DNA of 64,000 nucleotides, from NCBI GenBank assembly GCA_029379385.1, contig CM055606.1:17943142-18007141 (forward strand), in the 5' to 3' direction. Made by a program: the position numbers and the translations under genes. The DNA comes from Quillaja saponaria. Taxonomy: Eukaryota > Streptophyta > Magnoliopsida > Fabales > Quillajaceae. Each line of letters opens with the position of its first letter. Position 1 is the first letter of the stretch. Shown piece by piece: positions 11,422 through 21,779 of the stretch. The notes under the pieces were generated by a model, which saw nothing but the letters and a program-made list of their open reading frames with translations, was not told the DNA's origin and searched no databases.

Positions 11422-14400
11422 ATGGGCGAAGCATTATTCGAACTTGAACAAGTTCTCAGGTCCAAACAGGTATTTACTTTAGAACCCCTCTAGGGTTTTT
11501 CTTGTTGCATTTGTGTACCCAGAATTACTGAGCAGGAGATCGATTAGTTGAGATGCTAATGGAAGAATTTACTTGATTCTGAAAACCAAAGTTGTAATCT
11601 TTTATTGATATTATTGTGAAATTTTGGTTTATATTTCTGTAGATTAGTGTAAAAATTTGAACTTGACAGTGAACTTTTGGTGGTTAGCTCTGTGAAATTA
11701 GTGCTTTTCATTTGGCATATGGGTTCTTTTCAATTTTAGTGGGATCCTTTGATTTTGGAAGCACAGTTTTCAGCCAAATTTCTGGACCGAAAGGTGTTCT
11801 CTTGGTTGTTGAATGCAAATATTGCTTTGGATTAACATATATTTAGCGTTTTCAGGAGCATTTCTTTCCTATAGGAGGACACATTCTATAAATGATGTCT
11901 TCCAAACTGCTTGTCAAATGTCATCTTAGAAGCAATAAGAGATTTGAAAACAAGTTTTGGTTGCAATTTTCTATTGATGAATAAAAATTCTCATTCATCA
12001 AAAAATGAACCTTGTATAAGTTCATTGAAAATGTTCTTGACTTTTTTCTGCCAATTTTGTTAAAAAATTAAATATCTGATCTTTTTTCTAGGATAAATTA
12101 ACACCTCAAGAAGCAAATTTACTACTATCATGCAAGTCTAAAGCTGCTAGGGATTTCACAGCTAGTGCTCTTGTTGGGGGTGCTGTTTCGTGGACAGGTT
12201 TGTAATTTCACTTGTTTAATGATTCCAACTAATTTGGAAGATAAGTTATTTGACATCTACTCTGATTCTCATTTTCAGTGAATAACTGAAATTTTTTTTA
12301 GTTTTTTCCTCACATAATTTTATGTAGTTAATATGCATCAGATAACTGGGGCCTGGCTAATTGCTTTTTTTTTTATCTTGTTCTTTTCTTTTTAATCTTT
12401 AGTTCTTTAACTACTAATTGCATATTGTTAAGTAGTTTGGACCTTCTAATCTTGTTCTACTTCCAAATCCAAGGGAGTTTCTAGTATGTTTCAGACTTTC
12501 AATACATGAGATTCTGAGTTTCAGGATGCAATTTTCATTCTTTTCTTTTGAACAATGAGTTTGTTTTTCCTCTATCATAGGGAATGCCACTTCAATGCCA
12601 ATTAAACATCTGTGGACTTCAAAGATTTTAATCGCAGTGACTTATCCAGCTGATACACATTTTCCTTTTATATATGTATTGTTTCCATATTCTTTTTCAC
12701 CTTTTTTTCCCTTTGCTGAAAGGGGTGACTTGGTTCTTTGAAGATTAAACGAAGAGAAAAGCATTTAAAATACCAAATAGGAGTCTAGCATATCTTAATG
12801 CTTTACCCATATTAATGGTATAGCTTAGATAATTAGTGAGAAAAGAATCTAGCATATCTGACTGCTTTACACAGATTTGAGGTGACATTAAACTAAATTC
12901 AGCATAGAGAGTGCATAATGTCTTCCCTGAGTATATTATTTCCCTGCCTACTTATTTTCTGCGTTAAAAATGGTTAAAATTTGTGTGTTGTAGCATATTG
13001 CTGCTGCTATTATTCTTCTTATGTCATTCTTTCCGTATAGCTATCCTGATAATCTCAAGTTAATTCTGGCAGCATCATGGAGACTGAGTAAATTGTTTCG
13101 TGCCAACCTTGCAGGAGGTGAACTAAACCATCTCTTGTATATTTGACCTGTATAAGAGTATCCCCCTCTCCATAGCTGATTAGGTTTTTTATTTCTGCAG
13201 GTGCTGCTGCTTTCTTTGGGTTGTGGAGATTTGGTAGGTCTCTTGATTCCTGTGTGGATCATATCCTTGCATTGGATGGCAGTCGATTGCAGAAAGAATT
13301 AGCAAATATGTAGGTCTTTCATCTTACTTGCCAACTTGAGGTGAAGTTTCCCTGTATGTGTGATATGCTTGGGTCAGTCCAATGCTGGTATTCAGGAATA
13401 AACATAAACGGTAAACAAGCTTGGAAGCCAAGCTTGGAAGTTATCTGGGGAAAATGAGACAACTTGGTTTAGTCTATTTTTGCTAAATGAACTAAGAACC
13501 AGAACTTACAATATTTTGTCTACAATAGTGTATTTGAGAGACTTATGCCAAGTGTTGATTTCTAAGTCTGAACAAAAGTAAGATGTTAATGGAATCGCAC
13601 ATGGTTGAAGTATGCTAAAAGAAAACTAAGGATTTGTTGGTTCAAGTCAAATTGAGAATAGAAAGAAGAAGTGAAAGGTGGTTTTATCCTGTTTTTGGTA
13701 AGAATAAAATTTATTAAGATATTGAAAAGAAAAGTGGGCGGATGAAGAGTCCTCCTAAGCAAAAATCATTAAAACAAGATAATTGGTTTATCCTTTCTTT
13801 TAAAAGGATAAATTGGGAGGTTACTAGTTACTATTTTTTGTTTTCATCCTTAACAATTATTTTTATTCTAAGAAAATTACAGAAAACATGCATGATGTTT
13901 ATTTCTATTCTTATGCCGTCAAAATGCAAGTTTAATACAAACAAAAGTAAGTATGCCCTTGCCACTTTATGTACAAAGTACTAATTGCTAGGAAATGACT
14001 TATGTCTCTAGCATTCAAGCAGTTGCATATGTGATTTTCCTTATGACAAGGTCATCAAATGTTTGATCCCTAGGTTGTTTTTTTATATTACCACAGTTTT
14101 ACATTTACTTTGATATTACCAGACAGAATAAAAGCAAGAGCAGTAACAAAAACAAGCACCGGATCAACAAGAACAAAGATGCAAATAGAAATCCTTTATT
14201 ATATTCATCTATTATTAAGGCCAAGGCTAATACATATATTTTTATTTTTTATATTTTATTTTACATTAAATTTTGTAAAACTTAAACCCCGCTCTAGGTC
14301 ATCACCTTCACCTTTCTGTTTAAGTGTATACAGACTGTGAAAAGTGTCCAAACTCCAAAGTCCTTTGAATCTATGGCTCATCACTGGCTGTTTCTATCCT

Positions 14401-15528
14401 AGATGGAAAGAAAATAAAATAAAAAAAGAAAAGGAAATCTGGATATTCTTTCTGGCACTCTGGTACTTTTGTTTTATCTTTGGAGTATCTATACTAAGAT
14501 TTCATTTATGTTCTCTACATGTATGCTTCTAATGAGATTTTTTACCTGTGAATTATACTTATGTTGACAGAATAGTGACAAAGCATCACAATGATCCTGG
14601 TAGAATGCAACTTATCGATAAACATTTCTATTCGGAGAAAATTTATGATGATTCAACCTCGGATCATCCCAAAATTAGGTGGCGATATCGGAATTTCTTT
14701 AGTGATAATGTTTCCCATGGTGGAAAGACACATGACAATGACTCTTACAACAGCACCGATGGTGATTCTCAAAATGAATCCTATAGTGATGCAACCAGTA
14801 ACCATGTCCCCAGTGATTCTGACAGCAAAAAAACTAGTTTTGAGACCAAGCATGCTTCTGTAAGTACAGTTAGAGTTTACACTTCCTTGTACCTGCAATG
14901 AATAGCAAAGATAGCGTGGGTGGAATTAATTTGGAGTGCGCAAACACTATTTTGGTTATTGCACCTTTTTGCTAACCTGTTTATATCACTATCAAGGAAT
15001 GTAAAACTTAAATCATTGGCAAATTAATTTTCATATCCTGCTTCTTGTATGAATTGTTCATATTGAATAAAATTAACTAAACAAATTGTCAGATTGGCTG
15101 AATTCACTCTACTTGAGAAGCATCCTGTTTACTTCTGAGATAATCCAGTAAAAGAAAAATATTCTGTATCTTGATTCATTGCCAATATATGTTTATATTT
15201 TGCCTAGAAATGAAAAGTTCTCTATTATACCCATGCAATGTTAAAGGCGATTTATCATCCCATGAAATTGAAACTACACATTTGTTGTACAGCAGTTAAA
15301 AGTTCTGAACTTCTACAACTATTTTTTATGGTGTAGATAAACCCTAGGGTGGATGTAATGGCAGACCCTCTTGATTGTCTTTTTGGTTATACTGCTCCAG
15401 TGGAGGTGATTCGTCATTCTAGTGTTTCAAAAACACCAACAGGAATGCATAATCATGGCCATAGAAGATCTCACCGTAGGCGTCGGATGCGCCATGAGCA
15501 TAACCTAGTAAACACTGCACATGCATAA
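11422..15528 (+). CDS. Uncharacterised membrane-associated protein, six coding exons (262 aa)
   Basis: Exons: 11422-11469, 12092-12197, 13073-13117, 13201-13309, 14571-14859, 15337-15528. Every junction is GT-AG and the phases close to 263 codons including the stop. Residues about 38-51 (ASALVGGAVSWT) and 63-75 (GGAAAFFGLWRFG) are Gly/Ala-rich hydrophobic segments that could form a membrane hairpin, followed by a conserved-looking block (residues about 76-140, including KHHNDPGRMQLIDKHFYSEK and KIRWRYRNFF). The middle is Ser/Asp/Asn-rich and probably disordered. The C-terminus is strongly basic (RRSHRRRRMRH). I do not recognise a named domain. The start is supported by MGEALFELEQ at a clean exon and a 5' leader free of other ATGs nearby. 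No lesion seen. Confidence 0.82.
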
Positions 15529-16810
15529 TTGCTTTTTGATAGTCTTGTAGATGTGGGAGACTTAAGAATAAAAGTATCTGTATGGACCCAGTTCTTATCT
15601 TCTATCAGATTTCGGATCCAAAGCTTCTGCAGAAGTGGATTTCTGCAGGACATATAAGTTTCAGGTATCTTACTGCCATTTAAGTTGTAAGGTTTATTAC
15701 AATATTGTTTGTTTAATTACAAATTATTCTATATTTGTGGTTGTTTAGGTATGTTTCCTTTTGTTGCTCTCATTTTACCTCTCATGAGCAATAAAAAGCA
15801 TAGTATTAGTTTCCATGCTCCTGATCTTACTAGAGAGCAAGGAAGATCCTACATTGTAGGTATACATGCCTTGGGAAGAAAGTTGTGGTAGAAATCACAT
15901 GTTGTCAACATGATAACACGTGATGGCTTGCTGCTAGTCATGTTAGCTATCCTACCATGCTATTGTAGGATGGTCCAGGCGATATGAATTCTCAAACCTG
16001 TTCTACGGCAGAAGTTACCAAAGGAGGTCTATGCATTATTCACTGAGCTGATTCTTGAGCACACTACTTTTCCAGTGAGCCTTGGGTTTTTCAAGTAATA
16101 ACCCTTTCCTTTCTATGAAAAAACCAATGGCCTTTTGATCATAACAGAAAGAAACAACTCATTGATGGATACCATGATTATTTGGCTCTCGTCTTAAATT
16201 CTAAAATAATGATCGTTTTTGACTAGTTTTAAGTTGATAGTCAATTTAACACAATCATCTTCTTTTATCTGGGATTAGAACTGACAAGATATGATCTTGA
16301 CGGAGTAATCATGATTACTAGATTCTCCCATCACAATAAAAAGGTGTGGTTTCACCCATTTACTACGTCTTATTTTGTGATATAGGAGAAACTAGTTGAT
16401 AATTGCCTAAATATAAGAATTTTCAGTCAAAAGTAGAATAGGGAAAATTTTCATAGACAATCCAGCCGAGTTTTCTGTTAAGTGATTGAAATGGAAGGTA
16501 GCTAATGTCTCCTTCGCAAGGGCAATGCAGCAACTGAAGGTCAAGCCAAGCCCCTTAGACAACAAAAATATGCTCATCATTTCCATGAAGGATCAAGGCA
16601 GCTTCATCCTCTTGTCTTCTTCTTTCCGTATGAATTGCTTGTCCCCTACTTTCAAATTTTTTGAAGTCACAAAAAAAGTAAAATAAAATAAATAATAATT
16701 TTAAGCGTCACTTATCAAGTTATAATAAATAATTATTAAAAATTAAAATTTATTATAAGTAATAAATAATACTAAAATTGTGATTAATTATCGTAATAAA
16801 TATTATAAAT
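15529..16810. other. 3' UTR and intergenic DNA
   Basis: The first few hundred bases are probably the 3' UTR of the preceding gene. The short open frames at 15709-15891 and 16486-16686 carry no recognisable domain. No gene supported. Confidence 0.5.
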
Positions 16811-17650
16811 TTTTTATTTATAAAAACTTAAAAAATAATTTTTGAATATTCGTTAGATAAATTCGATAAATAAATTAATTAATTAATTAATCAAATATCT
16901 TTGGCTAAATGAAAAAAATGGTATAATGTTTCTAACAATGTCGTGTCATTCTTAGCCAAAAAAAAACAGATAGAGAAACTACGTGTAATTATTTGGTAGT
17001 TATCAAATATAGACAAGTCAAGAAATATGAAAAGGAATTTGAGAAATATGACAGATCTGATTTTTTATATTTATTTATAATTTATAATTATTATAAATGT
17101 GAGATTTTTGGCAAAAAGCAAAAAAATGAGAAATTTTGGATTCAAAAAAAGCAAAAAATTTATAATATTTATTTGGTAGTTATTAAATATAGACAAGTCA
17201 AGAAACGTGTGTTTATGAACTTTTATCAGCTTTGTAAGTTATGAAAAGGAATTTGAGAAATATGACAGATCTGATTTTTTATTTATAAAAACTTAAAAAA
17301 TAATTTTTGAATATTCGTTAGATAAATTCGATAAATAAATTAATTAATTAATTAATCAAATATCTTTGGCTAAATGAAAAAAATGGTATAATGTTTCTAA
17401 CAATGTCGTGTCATTCTTAACCAAAAAAAAAAACAGAGAGAGAAAATTACGTGTAATTATTTGGTAGTTATCAAATAGAGACAAGTCAAGAAACGTGTGT
17501 TTGTGAATTTTTATCAGCTTTGTAAGTTATAAAAAAGAATTTGAGAAATATGACAGATCTGATTTTTTATATTTATTTATAATTTATAATTATTATAAAT
17601 GTGAGATTTTTGGCAAAAAGCAAAAAAATAAGAAATTTTGGATTCAAATA
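16811..17650. repeat. Nested direct repeats, modules B-A-C-A-B-A-C
   Basis: Three modules recur almost identically. B (ATTTATAAAAACTTAAAAAA through CAATGTCGTGTCATTCTTA) lies at about 16811-16965 and 17276-17430, an offset of 465 bp. A (ATTTGGTAGTTATYAAATA through GACAGATCTGA) lies at about 16990-17060, 17168-17272 and 17458-17562; the first copy lacks about 37 bp (CGTGTGTTTATGAACTT and following). C (ATTTATAATTTATAATTATT through TTTTGGATTCAAA) lies at about 17068-17147 and 17568-17648. Divergence between copies is only a few bases, so duplication is recent. No coding content and no transposon ends recognised. Confidence 0.85.
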
Positions 17651-18920
17651 GGGAAAGCAATTAAGCATGGTTTTATTGGCCATGTCAAGAAAAGACTAAA
17701 TTGCCAACTAGCATTTTATCAAGTTACTTATCTAGCATGGTACATGTGCCTAAATTTGAATATATTACTCTGAGGGATCTATAACTAAAGATGGAATAGA
17801 ACTCAATTGATGTGGGAGGACAGATCATAATTATATATATTTTTTTAAATAGAATAATGATGGCTTGAACAACCATATCTTCAACTAACTAAAAACATTG
17901 GTAAGGTTCATTGAAATCAGCAAACTCTCAAATATTTATATATTAAGAAGAAGAACCATATTAAATATTAAAAAACGAAATTGAGATTTTATTTTAATTT
18001 TTTAATTATATGTCTTGTAAGTTGAGTTAACAAGCGATTCATATTTTTTATATAATTACTCATGTATTTAGACAAATCCATTATTGCATATAGCACATAA
18101 CAAATTATATAATAATTTTTTATACATAATTGTTTTTTAATAATAATATCAATTTTTATTTTTGTAAAAAGTTAAAATTATTTAAATAACAATTGATTAG
18201 GGTGATTATGTGATTAGGCTTCCCACGGTAATCACATGCAACACATCACACGTGATAAATCACGTGATTTTATTAAGTATCTGACGTGGCATTCAGATTA
18301 GTTTATCCTTCTTCCAACTACTCTGATGTGTTGGGATGTTATTGGTTCCACAGTCTACACTCCATGGGAATGCTCATAGATTAAAGAAACCCAATCTCTG
18401 TGGCATTTGATGTAAATCTTATGAAGAAAAAGGGTAAATTTCTAACCTTTCCCATTTCCCCTCACTCAAAACAATTGAGGTATTCTTTTCTTTCATTAAG
18501 AGCCTTTTCCTTTGCCCTAGGATTTTTCTGAGTCTCACAAAATACCATTTTAAGAAAATTAAATTATTTTCTATTTGTAGGACTAAAATCTCAGGTAGAA
18601 GCAGAGAGAAGAGAAAGACAAGAGAAGAGGAGGGAAGCATAGCTCAATTGTTTGAGTTAGGGTTAGGTTTTTCATTTTCCATAGCTTTTTTTAGCTTCTT
18701 TGCAATTGGTCTTCTCTACCAAAAAGAAAACCCATTAACAACTCCCAAAAACCATTCCTTTATGATTCTTTCTTTCCCACCTCACAATCTCACCAAGGTT
18801 CTGATTCTTATCCAGAATTGGTCATCTTTTTTCACAAAGGCATCTTTGATTGTTCTATTTATCTTGGTGCAATCTTTTGCTTTGATTCCCACTGAAACAA
18901 TTCAAAGTAATTCCCAAACC
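17651..18920. other. Intergenic DNA and 5' leader of the HSP20-like gene
   Basis: AT-rich up to about 18200, then a less AT-rich promoter-like stretch containing the ACGT-core cluster at 18247-18290. From about 18590 the sequence is polypurine and then leader. The reading frame is open upstream of the chosen start back to 18648. Confidence 0.5.
18247..18290. promoter_or_regulatory. G-box / ACGT-core cluster
   Basis: CACACGTGAT (18247-18256), the palindrome ATCACGTGAT (18259-18268) and CTGACGTGGC (18281-18290) lie within 45 bp, about 650 bp upstream of the HSP20-like start. CACGTG and ACGTGGC are cores bound by plant bZIP and bHLH factors. Function is inferred. Confidence 0.45.
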
Positions 18921-19463
18921 ATGAAAGTTCATCCCATACCCAAGAAGCGCAACATCACAATCCAATATGATATGAATTCAAGGAACCCTCTTTCTGAAGC
19001 TCAGGCCCTTTTGGGTCTGACCCACAAGAAGCTCCGGAGGCTACCCCATGTCTTTAGCCGGGTTCTGGAGCTTCCCTTTAGGTCCGATGCCGATGTGTTG
19101 GTTGAGGAGACCCCTGATTGTTTCCGATTCGTTGCTGAAACCGATGGTATTGGCGATGTGAGGGCTCACACGGTGGAAATCCATCCTGGGGTTACCAAAA
19201 TTGTGGTTAGGGAAAGTGGGTCCGTTGAGTTGTCATTGGATGAGCTTGAGCTTGATATGTGGAGGTTTAGGCTACCGGAATCGACGAGGCCCGAGCTCGC
19301 CAGCGCTGTTTTTGTGGATGGAGAACTCATCGTGACAGTACCTAAAGGTGAGGAATTGGAGAATTCTGAGGATGGAAGCGAAGCTAGTGATGAAGAGATG
19401 TGGGGTGATGGCAATGGGAACTTTGGAGGAGGTATGGGAGGTAGACTTGTGCTTGTGCAGTAA
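18921..19463 (+). CDS. HSP20-like (alpha-crystallin-related) protein (180 aa)
   Basis: Intronless. Starts MKVHPIPKKRNITIQYD. A conserved central region (KKLRRLPHVFSRVLELPF at 36-53, then DCFRFVAETDGIGDVRAHTV and VEIHPGVTKIVVRESG) and a C-terminal beta region (LDMWRFRLPESTRPEL, DGELIVTVPKG) match the plant HSP20-like group I associate with At4g14830/At3g22530, which is diverged from classical small heat shock proteins; chaperone activity is therefore not certain. The tail is acidic (ENSEDGSEASDEE), then Gly-rich, ending RLVLVQ. I chose 18921 because family similarity begins exactly there; the open frame extends in phase to an ATG at 18648 through a hydrophobic stretch that is most likely leader. 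Confidence 0.85.
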   Translation: MKVHPIPKKRNITIQYDMNSRNPLSEAQALLGLTHKKLRRLPHVFSRVLELPFRSDADVLVEETPDCFRFVAETDGIGDVRAHTVEIHPGVTKIVVRESGSVELSLDELELDMWRFRLPESTRPELASAVFVDGELIVTVPKGEELENSEDGSEASDEEMWGDGNGNFGGGMGGRLVLVQ

Positions 19464-21779
19464 TATTTTTTTTCACTTCTTGCCATTTAAAGTGGCTCTA
19501 GTTTGCAAATCAGTTGTTGATGGAACTAGTTTCCTCTATGCTTTTGTTGTTGAATTGAAAAAAAGGAATGTTCTTTGACATGATTAGCAAGATCATGCAA
19601 TGTCATTAATGATGAGCTCTGGATTAGTTAACTGATATTGCTTTGACATCTTGTTGAAAGCCCGTTACTACTATTTTTTTTTTCCCATCTGGGCATGAGG
19701 AGTGATTGCTTTTCTGATTATGAGTAGCTTGCTTCCAGCTTGAGGGTTGTGGAGAGGAAGTTAGAAATTTTTTTGGTTTTGGGGACTGAGTGCTTTTTTG
19801 TTTCAAGTAACATTTAGTTTAGCAGTCAGTATGTGAGTTAAATAATTTGTATAAATATATTGGAGGGAAGAATCAGAGAACTTCAAGGACCAAATTACTT
19901 CCTCTCCTTCCAAAAGATGCATACAATCCTTCTATAGTTGCTGAACACAAATCAGAACAGGGAGGATGGGGGTGAGAGAGAAACTTAATTGTCATCTGCT
20001 CTTTATAGTCTCTGAATAACCAGAGAATTAGTTCTTCACCTCTATATAGACTCCGTATTACTTATTCTGCTAGCTTGAAAAGGATTTGTCTTGCTGCTCC
20101 AAATTTGGGTAATTTGAATTTTAATATTTTCATCATGTCTGTTCACAATAGGTTCCTCTTCTATATTTTCTTCACTGATTGCTTCGAACATCATCTGAAT
20201 TTCAAGTCATTGATCCCCGTTTCTTCTTGTGTAATTTGAATCGCCAGGGCAGTTAATCTTCTGTACTGCCCTAATTTGACCATTTCTAGATTATTTTCCA
20301 TTGTATTAGATCGATTGCGTTCCTTGTGTTTTTCCATTGCGCAATGTAATCTTCAGCATGCCTATTAGGCTCTCAGCCCAATGCGTTTTCCTTTGTAGTA
20401 GCCTGTAGGCTACATTCTTGCAAATTGCTATGAATGAAATCATTGGTGTTCTTGCTGTTAAAATTGGTGTACACTTTGCCATTTTTGTGCATTGCTATTC
20501 ACTGAAAAATCTGACTTAAGGAATGAGGGATGGCCCGGTGGCATGCTCATTATTGTTTCCTCATTCGAAACTTACAGTCTGGGGTCTTCTCTCCCATCAA
20601 ATCAATGTACTGCATTATATGGATATGGATTCCTTTTGGATCATTGAATTTCATGCCAACTATGTATACGTAAGTAACTATTACTAGGAATTTTTTTCAT
20701 GGGTGAGATTCACTTTTTTGTTAGAAGAAAAAACATAGGAGTAAAATGCTTAGTGGTCTTTCCCTTTTTCATATCTCTGCATGACGCTATCTAACAAGCT
20801 CATTTGGGACAATTGTTATCTGCAATTTCAGAAAGGGAAAATATATGCTGGGATTAAGATTTATGTGACTAATTTATTTTGATATTTTGATTCGTATATA
20901 AACCTAATCTTGATGCTTAAAAAACAGCGTAGCATGTCTCGAATCTTCTTCGTCCATGTTTGGACCTGATTTATATTATTTTAAATAAAAAGAAAGAAAT
21001 AGAAGCAAGGTGTCTTCGGCTGCTCTCTAAATAATTGTTGCCAAATATGCCAAAAAAACATGTCACCACGTTTCAGAAGTAGGGCTGCTGGTGTCGATGG
21101 AAAGGCACGTAATCCTGGGCGGAGAAAGTTATGTGCAACTTTGTACCAAAAAAAGTTTTGTAACTAGTATTATCTTAAACCAATGATTTTAAACCCCACT
21201 CAAATATAATTCCAAAAAGAGTTCGGCCGTAGATTACCAATTCAACCACGGGGTAACTTTCTTTGTACATCCTTCATATTTTATTAACATCAATAATTTT
21301 ATTTTATTTTTTCAATTATCAATATAAATCAGTACTGCTTAAAGAATTATAGAAGGTAGATAAAGTAACGAGTCAACCCACTGGCAAGAAAGAAAGTTGA
21401 GATGTAGCATTAGTATAGACTTGAACAAACTTTCAAGTTCTATTACCTGAGTTTGAAGAATAAGCTTATGTAAACTGTGTAAGACCTCCAAGTCACCTCA
21501 CCAGAAACATTTGCCGTATCAGTTATATATATATATATATATATCAGCTTGTGAAGAGTTACCAACAATTTCTTTTGTACAGTCTTGTTGGCAGGCAAGC
21601 TTTCCTAGGGAATGGCACACCAAATAGACCCTTTTGAATACTTTAGCAGATTCTCCAACAATCTTAGTGGCTCATCTCTATTATTCCTCATTCCAAATGT
21701 TACTCTTCAAGGCCTATACTTGACGAGCATATTACAGATTAAAGATTTAAACTGTAATCACTGCAGAAGAATTATCACT
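19464..21779. other. Intergenic DNA between HSP20-like gene and the tandem cluster
   Basis: The first part is presumed 3' UTR. From 19850 to 20500 the sequence is unusually balanced in base composition for this window and rich in TTTC/CTTC, but I find no coding frame or RNA gene. A TA microsatellite lies at about 21523-21544. Confidence 0.5.
21523..21544. repeat. TA dinucleotide microsatellite
   Basis: About eleven TA units, directly visible, just beyond the 3' end of paralogue A. Confidence 0.9.

Noticed and set aside
16811..17650. CRISPR-like repeat arrangement
   Set aside because: Eukaryotic intergenic DNA; the units are long, unequal and contiguous, without regular spacers.
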